From Azospirillum soli (GTDB lineage Bacteria > Pseudomonadota > Alphaproteobacteria > Azospirillales > Azospirillaceae), in the NCBI RefSeq assembly GCF_017876165.1, contig NZ_JAGINQ010000017.1, forward strand, positions 58,903-122,902: DNA of 64,000 nt, written 5' to 3'. Shown here piece by piece: positions 52,001-60,932 of this stretch (position 1 is its first letter; the number at the start of each line of letters is the position of its first letter). The notes below the pieces were generated by a model. That model did no database searches and was not told the DNA's origin. It saw nothing but the letters and a program-made list of their open reading frames with translations. A program made the translations under genes and the position numbers.

Positions 52001-53236
52001 CTACCGCCCCGACAACCGGTCCGCGATGTCGTACATACCCTGTTCGCGCAGCAGGTTCTGCCGGTGGCGCAGCAGGCGGCGGGCCAGGGCCTTGTCCACC
52101 TCGGCACCGCCCAGCGGTCGGCCGTCGGCGCCCTTCAGGCGTGTGGAGACGAGGTCCACCAGATGCGCCTCCGCCTTGGGGTCACGGCGGTCGAGCGGCT
52201 GCTGGCCGTTGAGGGAACGGCGGATGCGGTCCACCAGCACCGCGCGGCACTGCGGGGCACGGCCGCGCAGGGCGAGGTCGCAGATGCGGGCGAGCAGCAG
52301 GCTGGCCGGTTCCGCGTTTGGGTCGGGGTCGCGGCCGTGCAGATGGTCGGCCAGCACGCACAGGCCCATGGCGAGGTTGGGCTGCGCGCCCAGCAGATCC
52401 TTCACCACGTCGGCCGAGCCCAGCGCGTCGGCCATCACGCCGTCGATCAGCGCGAAATGGCGCGGCTCCGAATCGTCGTGGAGCAGGTTCAGCAGCGTCT
52501 CCAGCTTGCCGACCAGGGAGTTGTTGTCCGCGAGGTGGAGCGAGAGCTGGGCCAGGAAGACGAAATCATGCCCGTCCACCCCCACGGCGTAGTCGATGGC
52601 GCGGCTGGAGCCGGCGAGATCCTGGATGTCGAAGGCCGGCAGGCGCTTGCGTTCGGCCAGGAAGTCGCGGGCGCGGGTCATGGCGACGTCGGCGAAGGCG
52701 CGCAGTTCCCGCACGCGGCCCGGCACGGCGACACCGCGCATGTCGGCGTGGTGGCGGGCCGCGGCGTGGATGGCCGCGCCCATCAGCGTGCCCTGCTCGT
52801 CCAGCTTGCGGACGTAGGTCCAGGAATGGAGCAGCTCGGTCGTGGTGATGTGGAACTTGTCGAGGAACTGGCTCAGCAGCCGCCCGATCACCACGCGCGC
52901 CTCGAACCCGTAGAGATCGTCGGCGTCGAGGCAGTAGGGCGCCCCCTCGGCCGAACCGCCCAACGCCAGCGGCTTGTTCTTGATCTCCGGAGTCTTCTTC
53001 TGGAACAGCACCGTTTCCAGCGCCATGCCGGCGAGCGCGCGGTATTTGGTGACCTTCACCTCCTCGACACCGCGCCCGGTCATCTGGCCGCGCGCGCTTG
53101 AGAGCGCCGGCCCCTCCTCCGTGAAGGTGGCTTCGATCCGCCAGCGGCCTTCGCGGCGGACCTGAACTTCGTAGGTGCTGCTGCTGCCGAACACGGGTGA
53201 GGCCCCAGATTGTTTTTCAACTCCGAGGCCTGACAT
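52001..53236 (-). CDS. Protein of unknown function, 411 residues
   Basis: I do not recognise this family. The N-terminus (about 20-60) has a beta-rich segment STYEVQVRREGRWRIEATFTEE that resembles a short domain found at the start of several alphaproteobacterial proteins. The rest is helical and charged, for example LLSQFLDKFHITTTELLHSW, IDYAVGVDGHDFVFLAQLSLH and LHDDSEPRHFALIDGVMADAL. There is no signal peptide or membrane helix, so it is probably cytoplasmic. It lies 42 bases after uvrD on the same strand, so co-transcription is likely. Confidence 0.75.
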   Translation of the reverse strand: MSGLGVEKQSGASPVFGSSSTYEVQVRREGRWRIEATFTEEGPALSSARGQMTGRGVEEVKVTKYRALAGMALETVLFQKKTPEIKNKPLALGGSAEGAPYCLDADDLYGFEARVVIGRLLSQFLDKFHITTTELLHSWTYVRKLDEQGTLMGAAIHAAARHHADMRGVAVPGRVRELRAFADVAMTRARDFLAERKRLPAFDIQDLAGSSRAIDYAVGVDGHDFVFLAQLSLHLADNNSLVGKLETLLNLLHDDSEPRHFALIDGVMADALGSADVVKDLLGAQPNLAMGLCVLADHLHGRDPDPNAEPASLLLARICDLALRGRAPQCRAVLVDRIRRSLNGQQPLDRRDPKAEAHLVDLVSTRLKGADGRPLGGAEVDKALARRLLRHRQNLLREQGMYDIADRLSGR

Positions 53237-53278
53237 TACCCCCTGGCGGTTCGTTTGGCTGTGACGGCCGTCACCCGG

Positions 53279-55618
53279 TCACCCCGCTTTGTCGGCGGCC
53301 ACCACGAAGCTGTCCATGACCTTCTTCAAACCGGCGTGGTCGAAGTCGATTTCCAGCTTGTCCTGCTCGACCGCCGTGACGGTGCCGTAGCCGAATTTCT
53401 GGTGGAAGACCCGCGCGCCCTTCGGGAAGGGAGCGTTCGGGCGGGCGCGCTGCTCCACCTGGTAGGAGCCGCTGTCCAGCGTGATCGTGCGCGGGGCCGG
53501 CGGCTGGCGCGGCGGCGAGCGGAACCCGGAGGAGAAGCCCCCTCCCCCGCCGCCGTAATTGCCGCCACCGTAGCTCCCGCCGCCACCGCCGGCGTAGAGG
53601 CCGCTGGCGGCTTCGGCCTCGACGTCGTCGGGGGGAAGTTCGTCGATGAAGCGGGAGGGGATGGCGCTGACCCAGTTGCCGTACAGCTGCCGGTTGGCGG
53701 CGTGGCTGACGAAGGCGCGCTTGCGGGCGCGGGTCAGGCCGACGTAGGCGAGGCGGCGCTCCTCCTCAAGGCCGGCGATGCCGGTCTCGTCCAGAGCGCG
53801 CTGGTTGGGGAACACGCCCTCTTCCCAGCCGGGCAGGAAGACGATGTCGAATTCCAGCCCCTTGGCGCCGTGCAGGGTCATCACCGTGACCTGATCGGCC
53901 CCGGCGGCCTCGGTGTTCTCCATCACCAGTGCGACGTGTTCGAGGAAGCCCGACAGGTTCTCGAACTCCGCCATGGCGGTGATGAGTTCCTTCAGGTTTT
54001 CCAAGCGGCCGGGAGCCTCCGGCGTCTTGTCCTCCTGCCACATGCGGGTGTAGCCGGACTCGTCCAGGATCATGCGGGCGAGGTCGGTGTGCGGCATGGT
54101 CGCCGCGAGGGTCCGCCAGCGGAAGAAGTCCTGGAGAAGCGTGCGGACGGTGTTGCGGACCTTGGGCTTCAGCTCGTCGGTTTCGGTCAGCGCCCAGCCG
54201 GCCTCGGTCAAGGGGATGCCCTGCGCGCGCGCCGCCACATGGATGCATTGCAGGGCGGCGGGGCCAATGCCGCGCTTGGGCACGTTGACGATGCGCTCGA
54301 ACGCGAGGTCGTCGTCGGGGGAGTTGACGACGCGGAAATAGGCCATCGCGTCGCGGATTTCCTGCCGCTCGTAGAAGCGGGCGCCGCCGATCACCTTGTA
54401 GGGAAGCCCCACCGTGTTGAAGCGCTCTTCGAATTCGCGGGTCTGGAAGCCGGCGCGGACCAGGACGGCGATCTGGGACAGCGGCACGCCCTTGCGCTGG
54501 AGCGCCTCGATCTCCTCACCGATCCAGCGGGCTTCCTCCTTGCCGTCCCAGACGCCGCGCACGCGCACGGGCTCGCCGCCGTCCGCCTGGGTCCACAGGG
54601 TCTTGCCGAGGCGGCCCTTGTTGTTGGCGATCAGGCCGGAGGCGGCGGCCAGGATGTGGCCGGTGGAGCGGTAGTTCTGCTCCAGCTTGATGACCTTGGC
54701 GCCGGGGAAGTCGGCCTCGAAGCGCAGGATGTTGCCGATCTCGGCGCCGCGCCACGCGTAGATCGACTGATCCTCGTCGCCCACACAGCAGATGTTCTTG
54801 TGCGCCTGGGACAGGATGCGCAGCCAGAGATACTGGGCGACGTTGGTGTCCTGATACTCGTCCACCAGGATGTATTTGAACTTCCGGTGATACTCGGCCA
54901 GCACGTCCGGGTGGTTCTGGAAGATGGCCAAGTTGTGCAGAAGAAGATCGCCGAAGTCGCAGGCGTTCAGCGTGCGCAGGCGGTCCTGATACTGGCGGTA
55001 GAGGCTGACGACCCGGCCGCCGGCCACGTCGCCGCCGTCGGCGTCGCCCAGCTTGTCCGGGGTCAGGCCGCGATCCTTCCAGCGTTCGATGACGCCGAGG
55101 ACCTGACGGGCCGGCCACTTCTTGGAATCGATGTGCTCGGCTTCGAGCAGTTGCCTGATCAGGCGGATCTGGTCGTCGGTGTCGAGGATGGTGAAGTTCG
55201 ACTTCAGCCCGACCAGTTCGGCGTGGCGGCGCAGGATGCGCGCGGCCAGCGCGTGGAAGGTGCCGAGCCACCAGCCCTCCGGCTCGATCCCCATCAGGTG
55301 GCCGACGCGCTCGCGCATTTCGCGCGCGGCCTTGTTGGTGAAGGTCACCGCCAGGATTTGAAAGGCCGCCGCGCGGCGGGTCATCAGCAGGTGCGCCAGC
55401 CGCGTCGTCAGCACGCGCGTCTTGCCCGTCCCGGCGCCCGCCAGCACCAGGACCGGACCGTCCAGAGCCTCCACCGCCTCGCGCTGGACCGGGTTCAGCC
55501 CGTCCAGATAGGCGAAGCGCTGCACCGGCGAGGGGACCGGGGCAGAGGCGTGGCTGAGCGGATCGTGACCCAAAGGATCGTTACCCAGCGGGTCGTCATA
55601 GGCGTAGGGATCGGACAT
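53279..55618 (-). CDS. uvrD: UvrD/PcrA-type DNA helicase
   Basis: A 779-residue superfamily 1A helicase. Motifs in order are LNPVQREAVEALDGPVLVLAG, Walker A GAGTGKTRVL, TFTNKAAREMRER, Walker B LVDEYQDTN, GDEDQSIYAWRGA, LEQNYRST, MTLHGAKGLEF and VGLTRARKRAF. The C-terminus has a Gly-rich linker (about residues 680-710) then a Tudor-like RNA-polymerase-binding end (KGARVFHQKFGYGTVTAVEQ). The N-terminus before the Q motif carries a small DPLG/DPLS repeat. It acts in excision and mismatch repair. ATG 55618 is preferred over longer starts upstream. Confidence 0.96.
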   Translation of the reverse strand: MSDPYAYDDPLGNDPLGHDPLSHASAPVPSPVQRFAYLDGLNPVQREAVEALDGPVLVLAGAGTGKTRVLTTRLAHLLMTRRAAAFQILAVTFTNKAAREMRERVGHLMGIEPEGWWLGTFHALAARILRRHAELVGLKSNFTILDTDDQIRLIRQLLEAEHIDSKKWPARQVLGVIERWKDRGLTPDKLGDADGGDVAGGRVVSLYRQYQDRLRTLNACDFGDLLLHNLAIFQNHPDVLAEYHRKFKYILVDEYQDTNVAQYLWLRILSQAHKNICCVGDEDQSIYAWRGAEIGNILRFEADFPGAKVIKLEQNYRSTGHILAAASGLIANNKGRLGKTLWTQADGGEPVRVRGVWDGKEEARWIGEEIEALQRKGVPLSQIAVLVRAGFQTREFEERFNTVGLPYKVIGGARFYERQEIRDAMAYFRVVNSPDDDLAFERIVNVPKRGIGPAALQCIHVAARAQGIPLTEAGWALTETDELKPKVRNTVRTLLQDFFRWRTLAATMPHTDLARMILDESGYTRMWQEDKTPEAPGRLENLKELITAMAEFENLSGFLEHVALVMENTEAAGADQVTVMTLHGAKGLEFDIVFLPGWEEGVFPNQRALDETGIAGLEEERRLAYVGLTRARKRAFVSHAANRQLYGNWVSAIPSRFIDELPPDDVEAEAASGLYAGGGGGSYGGGNYGGGGGGFSSGFRSPPRQPPAPRTITLDSGSYQVEQRARPNAPFPKGARVFHQKFGYGTVTAVEQDKLEIDFDHAGLKKVMDSFVVAADKAG

Positions 55619-56151
55619 GCGGCACCAAATCTCGAAAGCGCCCCGTATATAGCACGCTGGGCGACGCATCGAACCCCTTCCCTTGATGGAAAGGGTCTGG
55701 GGACGGCCGAACGGGCGGTCATAGTCCGACCGGGAACATGCATAGAAATGCTCGGCCCTTCTTCGCAGCCGCACCATGACCTGCGGCCGCGGTCCTAGGC
55801 CAACAGGGGGAAGTCACACCGAGGCGACGGCCGGATCAGGCCGCGAAGATCATGAATAAATCACAGAACCAGACCTTGCTTCTTCTCATTGATTATTCCA
55901 CACGGATCGTACGGAAACAGCCTCATGCCCGCTTTGTCTTATTTTGGCTTAGGGCATATGTCCATTTTACGAAGAGATTTCCCCTTTGGAGAAATTTTCT
56001 GTCCCGCAAATCTGGGGTAAGGTCAGTTCAAATTGAGGCACCCCGGGGACCGAACGGACAAGCGCCCAGCGCACCGTCTCTCCGGCTCGGGCGTCCTCGG
56101 AAGAGCATACAGCGCAACCGACTTGAACCGAACAGAAGGCGGGTAGAGACG
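55619..56151. other. Divergent intergenic region between uvrD and the two-component locus
   Basis: There is no convincing gene in these 533 bases. The left end has an extended -10-like GTGCTATATAC on the minus strand for uvrD. The part 55850-56030 is clearly AT-richer and holds a candidate promoter for the regulator (TTGTCT at 55934-55939, TATGTC at 55957-55962, spacing 17). An open frame in phase with the regulator from 55852 has no domain and looks non-coding. Confidence 0.6.
55934..55962 (+). promoter_or_regulatory. Candidate promoter of the first regulator gene
   Basis: TTGTCT at 55934-55939 and TATGTC at 55957-55962 are separated by 17 bases in an AT-rich stretch. The match is modest, and the 5' leader would be about 180 bases. 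Confidence 0.3.
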
Positions 56152-56841
56152 ATGGATCCCGTGAACGTTTTCCTCATCGATGCGAACAAGCTGTTCCGCG
56201 AAGGCATGAAGCGGCTGTTCGAAACCACGCCGTTCAAGGTGATCGGCGAGGCCGGCAGCCTGCGTGAAGGCGTTCCGGCGGTGGAAGCGGCCGGCAACCG
56301 TTCGGACCTGATCCTCATCGACCTCGCCAGCGGCGGCGACGAGGAAGTCGAGTCCATGCGCGCGCTCCGCGCCGAGCACCCGCAGATCCGCATTGTCATC
56401 CTGACCAGCGACCTGTGCACCCGCCGCCTGTCCGGCGCGCTGGGCGCCGGGGCCGACGGTTATCTGATGAAGGACATCGCCCCGGACGCGCTGATGCAGT
56501 CGCTGAAGCTGGTGATGATGGGCGAGAAGGTGTTCCCGACCCATCTGGCCGAACTTCTGGTCAGCGGCCGTCACGAGGACATGGGCACCGAGGTGCCGGC
56601 CCGCCGCAAGGGCCTGTCGCAGCGCGAGATCCAGATCCTGCGCTGCCTGCTGAACGGCAATTCCAACAAGATGATCGCCAACCACCTGCACATCACCGAG
56701 GCGACGGTGAAGGTCCACCTGAAGAGCCTGCTGCGCAAGATCAACGCCTCCAACCGCACCCAGGCGGCCATCTGGGCGCTGAACAACGGCATCGGCGACC
56801 AGCCGGCCGACGCGGCGGGCGTGAGCGCCAGCATGGCGTAA
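56152..56841 (+). CDS. NarL/LuxR-type response regulator with an atypical acidic pocket
   Basis: A 229-residue protein. A receiver domain (about 5-125) carries the phosphorylation site Asp57 in LILIDLAS, Thr in VILTSD and Lys in GYLMKDIAP. A LuxR-type helix-turn-helix follows (about 155-215, LSQREIQILRCLLNGNSNKM and EATVKVHLKSLLRKI). The usual Asp-Asp pair at the end of the first strand reads IDANK, so one acidic residue is replaced by Ala; magnesium binding may be weaker. ATG 56152 begins the receiver fold directly. A terminator-like hairpin follows. Confidence 0.88.
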   Translation: MDPVNVFLIDANKLFREGMKRLFETTPFKVIGEAGSLREGVPAVEAAGNRSDLILIDLASGGDEEVESMRALRAEHPQIRIVILTSDLCTRRLSGALGAGADGYLMKDIAPDALMQSLKLVMMGEKVFPTHLAELLVSGRHEDMGTEVPARRKGLSQREIQILRCLLNGNSNKMIANHLHITEATVKVHLKSLLRKINASNRTQAAIWALNNGIGDQPADAAGVSASMA

Positions 56842-56874
56842 GCCCCTTATCCCCTCCCCTGCGGGAGAAGCCTT

Positions 56875-56912
56875 CAGAACGCCGGTCGCGCCATCCCGCG
56901 GCCGGCGTTCTG
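56875..56912 (+). terminator. Hairpin after the first regulator gene
   Basis: CAGAACGCCGG at 56875-56885 pairs with CCGGCGTTCTG at 56902-56912 (11-bp stem, 16-base loop). Only a short T run (GCGTTTGC) follows. Confidence 0.5.
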
Positions 56913-57070
56913 GCGTTTGCCCCCAGCCTTTGTGCGGTGCGGCATGAGGGCGCATTTGGCTTCCGGCCTAGGTGGTGGGCCATAAGACCAAAAGCTCTCT
57001 TTACCCTTGGATTATCCAGCCTTATCTCAAAACAAGTTTCGAATTGCCTCCATTGTGCGGCGCACCACCA

Positions 57071-57787
57071 ATGAATGATACCGTTCCGTCTCTCGACAAG
57101 CCTGCCCTGAACGTGCTGATCGCCGACGATCATCTGCTGTTCCGTGACGGGTTGCGCCGCCTGCTGTCGCAATTCAACGAGAACATGACCTTCTTCGAGG
57201 CGAGTTCTTTCGACGACGTGCGCCGCCTGTGCGATGCCGGCACGGAGTTCGACCTGATCCTGCTCGACCTCGGGATGCCCGGCTGGACCGGATTCTCGGC
57301 GCTGGGCGACATCCACCAGCGGCTGCCGAGGGCGCTGCTGGTCGTGGTGTCGGGGTCGGAAAAGCGGTCGGACCTGCTGGCCGCGCTGGAGAACGGCGCC
57401 GCCGGCTACATCCCGAAATCCAGCAGCGCCAAGGTGTTGCTGGGCGCGTTGCAGCTGGTGCTGGCCGGTGGGGTCTATCTGCCGGAACAGGCCATCCGGG
57501 GCGATCGCGTGGCCGATTTCGCCGGCGCTCCGGCGACGGCGGCCGGCATCAGGGCCGACGATCCCTTTTCCCAGCTTGCCGGCGGTGCCGGCGATCAGCT
57601 GACCCCGCGCCAGCGCGAGGTGCTGACCCGCCTGCGCGACGGCAAATCCAACAAGCAGATCGCCCACGAACTTGGGCTAACCGAGGGCACGGTGAAGGTG
57701 CATGTCACCGCCATCCTCCGCCATCTCGGCGTCCGCAACCGTACCCAGGCGGCCATCACGGCCAACGGCCTCGGCGGCCACGGTTGA
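57071..57787 (+). CDS. NarL/LuxR-type response regulator
   Basis: A 238-residue protein. The receiver domain (about 13-135) has Asp19-Asp20 in VLIADDHLLFRDGLRRLL, the phosphorylation site Asp66 in LILLDLGMPGW and Lys in GYIPKSSS. The LuxR-type DNA-binding domain (about 175-235) reads LTPRQREVLTRLRDGKSNKQ and TEGTVKVHVTAILRHLGVRN. The acidic pocket is complete, unlike in the neighbour. The hybrid kinase gene starts inside its 3' end, so it is likely the kinase's partner. ATG 57071 begins shortly before the receiver; a longer frame upstream is AT-rich and unlikely to be coding. Confidence 0.9.
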   Translation: MNDTVPSLDKPALNVLIADDHLLFRDGLRRLLSQFNENMTFFEASSFDDVRRLCDAGTEFDLILLDLGMPGWTGFSALGDIHQRLPRALLVVVSGSEKRSDLLAALENGAAGYIPKSSSAKVLLGALQLVLAGGVYLPEQAIRGDRVADFAGAPATAAGIRADDPFSQLAGGAGDQLTPRQREVLTRLRDGKSNKQIAHELGLTEGTVKVHVTAILRHLGVRNRTQAAITANGLGGHG

Positions 57788-60557
57788 CGACGCCCCTGCG
57801 GCGGATGCGCGGCCACCCAGGCCGCCGTGGCGCCGCGCCGACTTCCTGCCCGCGGGGCTGGTCGGGTTGCTGGGCCTTGTGCTCGGCACCGTGCTGCTCG
57901 TCCACGCGCGCCGGGAAAACCTCAGCTTCGAAGAGCATCTGAAGGCGCTGGCCCAGGGCTATCTGGCCATCGCCGAACAGGCCCTGTCGCGCCGGGTTCA
58001 GGACTATGCCTGGTGGGACGAAGCGGTGGAGCACATCGGCGCGCCCGACCGGCTGGACACCGCCTGGGCCGAGCGGAACATCGGCGCCGACAACCATGTG
58101 GTTCTGGGCATCGACGGCGCCTATGTGCTGGACCGCAACGGCGCCGTGCTGTTCGCCAGCCACAGCGACGAGGAGGTCCGGACCGAGGATCACCGGGCGC
58201 TGACGGTCTTCGCCCACCACGCACGGTTGGGCCAGGGGCGCCCGCCCCGCCCGGCGGCGGGGATCCTGCTGGTGGACGGGCAGCTCCATCTCGCGGCGGC
58301 GACCCCGCTGACCGTCTTCGACACCGAACGGCCGCCGCCCGTCGCCCCTTCCAACATTCTGGTCTTCACGTCCCCCTTGAGCGAGGCGCTGGCCCCGGCC
58401 GCCAAGCTGGAGCGCTGGTTCGGTCATCTGGTTCCCGGCAAATCGAACGCCGAGGGGCTGTCCATCCCGCTGACGGGCATCGACGGCCGGCCGCTCGGCA
58501 GCCTCGCCTGGACGGCGGAGCGGCCGGGCACCGCCTTCCTGTGGGTCTCGCTGCCGACGCTGGCGCTCGGGCTGCTGGTCATGGGCGTGGTGATCGACCG
58601 GCTGTGGCGCCGGGTGCGTGAGCACGCCACCGCCCTGGAACTGCGCAACGATGCCTTGACCGAGAGCGAACGGCGCTTCCAGGCGCTGGTTCGGGCGGTG
58701 CCGGTCGGACTGTTCCGCACCGACGGGCAGGGCCAATGCAGCTACGTCAACGACCGCTGCACGCGCTTCGCCCGGCTGGCCGACGAGCAGAGCGACGGGT
58801 TGCTGTTCCTGCGCGCCGCCCATCCGGAAGATCGGGCGCGGGTGGCGATCCTGTGGCACGACGCGGTCCTGCGGGGCGAGTCCTTCCAGGCGGAACTGCG
58901 CACCACCGCCGCCGACGGGGAGGTCTGCTGGGTGGCGGTCGAGGCGCAGCCGCAATACAACGACCAGGGCATGCTCGTCGGCTTTCTCGGCAGCATCGCC
59001 GACATCACGGCGCTGAAACGCGCGCAGGAGGAGCTGACCAGGCGCGAGGAGCTGTTGCGCGGCATCGCCGATGGCGTGCCGGCGCTGATCGGCTACATCG
59101 ACGCGGACGGGATCTACCGCTTCCACAACACTCGGATCGAGGACTGGTACGGGGTGCCGGTGCCCAAGGTGGTCGGGCGGCCGGTGCGCGCGGTGTTGGG
59201 CGAGGACCTCTACGCCCGGCTGAAGCCCCAATTCGACGCGGCCTTCGCCGGGCGCGCGGTGATGACGGCGGAGGAGCAGGTCCGGCTGGGCAACGGGCCG
59301 GAGCGCACCCTGTCCATCCAGGGCATCCCCCACCGCAACGCGCAGGGCGCGGTGGCCGGGCTGTTCGTGCTGTCCACCGACGTAACCGAACGCCACCGCA
59401 TCGAAAGAGAACTGGCCGAGGCCCGCGACCGCGCCGAGGCCGCCAATCACGCCAAGACGCGCTTCCTGGCGGCGGCCAGCCACGACCTGCGCCAGCCGCT
59501 GCACGCGCTGGGGCTGTTCCTCGACCTGCTGGCGAACAAGGAGCTTGCTCCGCCGCAACGGGAACTGCTCGACCGCGCCCGCCAGTCCTTCCAGGGCACA
59601 GAGGAATTGCTGAGCCTGCTGCTCGATATCTCGCGGCTGGAGGCCGGGGCGGTCGAGCCGAACGTCGGGCCGGTGGACCTGCCGGACCTCTTCGAGCGGC
59701 TGGAGGCGCAGTTCGCGCTGGAGGCCGGGAACCGGGGCCTGCGCCTGCGCTTCCACCCGCTGCCGGAGAATGTGGTCAGCGACGGGGTGCTGCTGGAGCG
59801 GGTTTTGCGCAACCTTGTCACCAACGCGTTGCGCTACACCGAGGCGGGCGGCGTGCTGATCGGCTGCCGACGGGTCGGCCGCTTCGCGCGCATCGAGGTG
59901 TGGGACACCGGCAGCGGCATCGCGCCCGAACAGCTGGATCACATTTTCGAGGAGTTCTATCAGGTCGGCAACCCGGAGCGCGACGCGCGGCGCGGGCTGG
60001 GGCTGGGCCTCGCCATCGTGAACCGGGTGGCGCAACTGCTCGGCCATCCGGTGGCGGTGCGGTCACGGGTCGGGAGGGGAAGCGTCTTCTCCATCTCCGT
60101 GCCGCTGGCCGACGAGGCGGTCAAGGAGCCGGAGCACGCCGAAGGCCCGGACGCGGGCGATGCCCTGGAGCGGCTGGCCGGACATCGCGTCGCGGTGGTG
60201 GACGACAACCCGCAGGCCCTTGCGGCGCTGCGCCACTTCCTGGAAGCGCTGGACATCGAGGCGGTCGCCGCCGAGACGGGCGAGGCGCTGATCGAGGCCT
60301 TGGCCGAGGGCGGCGCGCCTGACGCGATCATCGCCGACCTGCGGCTGCGCGGCGGGGTGGACGGAACGGATGTCATCGCCGAGGTGCGGCAGATTTACGG
60401 GCGGAACCTGCCGGGCCTGCTGCTGACCGGGGACACGGCGCCGGAACGGGTGCGGCAGGCGGTGGATTCCGGCAACGACCTGCTGCACAAGCCCGTGCGT
60501 CCGGAAGCGCTGATTGACGCTCTGACGCGGGCGCTGCTGCCCGTGAAGCCGGTGTGA
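57702..60557 (+). CDS. Hybrid histidine kinase with CHASE4-like sensor, two PAS domains and a receiver
   Basis: A 951-residue inner-membrane sensor kinase. It has membrane helix 1 at about 48-66, an extracytoplasmic CHASE4-like domain (about 70-270, RVQDYAWWDEAVEHI and NIGADNHVVLGIDGAYVLDR), helix 2 at about 277-298, PAS 1 at about 325-440 with its PAC segment, and PAS 2 at about 450-570. HisKA follows with the phospho-accepting His near 594 in AASHDLRQPLHALGLFLDLL, then HATPase with NLVTNALRYT, DTGSGIAPEQL and GLGLGLAIV. The C-terminal receiver (about 825-945) has VAVVDDN and Asp near 878 in IIADLRL. The HDLRQPLHAL H-box is typical of kinases paired with LuxR-type regulators. No start codon in frame lies between ATG 57702 and helix 1, so the gene overlaps the regulator by 86 bases. 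Confidence 0.9.
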   Translation: MSPPSSAISASATVPRRPSRPTASAATVDDAPAADARPPRPPWRRADFLPAGLVGLLGLVLGTVLLVHARRENLSFEEHLKALAQGYLAIAEQALSRRVQDYAWWDEAVEHIGAPDRLDTAWAERNIGADNHVVLGIDGAYVLDRNGAVLFASHSDEEVRTEDHRALTVFAHHARLGQGRPPRPAAGILLVDGQLHLAAATPLTVFDTERPPPVAPSNILVFTSPLSEALAPAAKLERWFGHLVPGKSNAEGLSIPLTGIDGRPLGSLAWTAERPGTAFLWVSLPTLALGLLVMGVVIDRLWRRVREHATALELRNDALTESERRFQALVRAVPVGLFRTDGQGQCSYVNDRCTRFARLADEQSDGLLFLRAAHPEDRARVAILWHDAVLRGESFQAELRTTAADGEVCWVAVEAQPQYNDQGMLVGFLGSIADITALKRAQEELTRREELLRGIADGVPALIGYIDADGIYRFHNTRIEDWYGVPVPKVVGRPVRAVLGEDLYARLKPQFDAAFAGRAVMTAEEQVRLGNGPERTLSIQGIPHRNAQGAVAGLFVLSTDVTERHRIERELAEARDRAEAANHAKTRFLAAASHDLRQPLHALGLFLDLLANKELAPPQRELLDRARQSFQGTEELLSLLLDISRLEAGAVEPNVGPVDLPDLFERLEAQFALEAGNRGLRLRFHPLPENVVSDGVLLERVLRNLVTNALRYTEAGGVLIGCRRVGRFARIEVWDTGSGIAPEQLDHIFEEFYQVGNPERDARRGLGLGLAIVNRVAQLLGHPVAVRSRVGRGSVFSISVPLADEAVKEPEHAEGPDAGDALERLAGHRVAVVDDNPQALAALRHFLEALDIEAVAAETGEALIEALAEGGAPDAIIADLRLRGGVDGTDVIAEVRQIYGRNLPGLLLTGDTAPERVRQAVDSGNDLLHKPVRPEALIDALTRALLPVKPV

Positions 60558-60932
60558 ACACGCCCTCTCCGCCCCCTCTTGACGCCGGAAGGCGCCTACC
60601 TACATCTCGGCCGTTCCGGGGATGCCGCCCAGCGGGTCCCCCGTTCCCTGATCTGCATGTTGCTCCTTGGAGGATGTGTACGATGACACGCGATCACGCC
60701 CGGACCGGCTGACGGCCCATTCCATTAGAAATTTGGCAGGCATTCGCTCGACGCACCCCGTGCGCCGAGCAATAGACGTTTGCATTTCTTAAGAAATTCA
60801 TGGCATTTTTCTTTGTCGTTTTTGGCGTTGACTTCAGTTTTTCTCTGAATTAAATCGCGCTGCGACAGCGCAGCCCATCTGGGAGCGCTTCACAACCCAA
60901 GACATTCGCTTTCCTTAAAGGAGTGTCACACC
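60558..60932. other. Intergenic region upstream of groES
   Basis: There is no gene in these 375 bases. They hold a possible nine-codon leader frame (60684-60713), an AT-rich stretch (60780-60860) and the groES promoter (60828-60856). I saw no CIRCE inverted repeat (TTAGCACTC-N9-GAGTGCTAA). Confidence 0.65.
60828..60856 (+). promoter_or_regulatory. groESL promoter
   Basis: TTGACT at 60828-60833 and TAAATC at 60851-60856 are spaced by exactly 17 bases inside an AT-rich stretch about 75 bases before groES. It looks sigma-70-like. A sigma-32 type element could overlap it but is not obvious. Confidence 0.6.

Noticed and set aside
55852..56151. In-frame N-terminal extension of the first response regulator
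   Set aside because: The extension is encoded by AT-rich DNA with poor codon bias and gives no domain; the receiver fold begins at ATG 56152.
60558..60932. CIRCE operator upstream of groES
   Set aside because: No TTAGCACTC-N9-GAGTGCTAA-like inverted repeat could be found in the leader.
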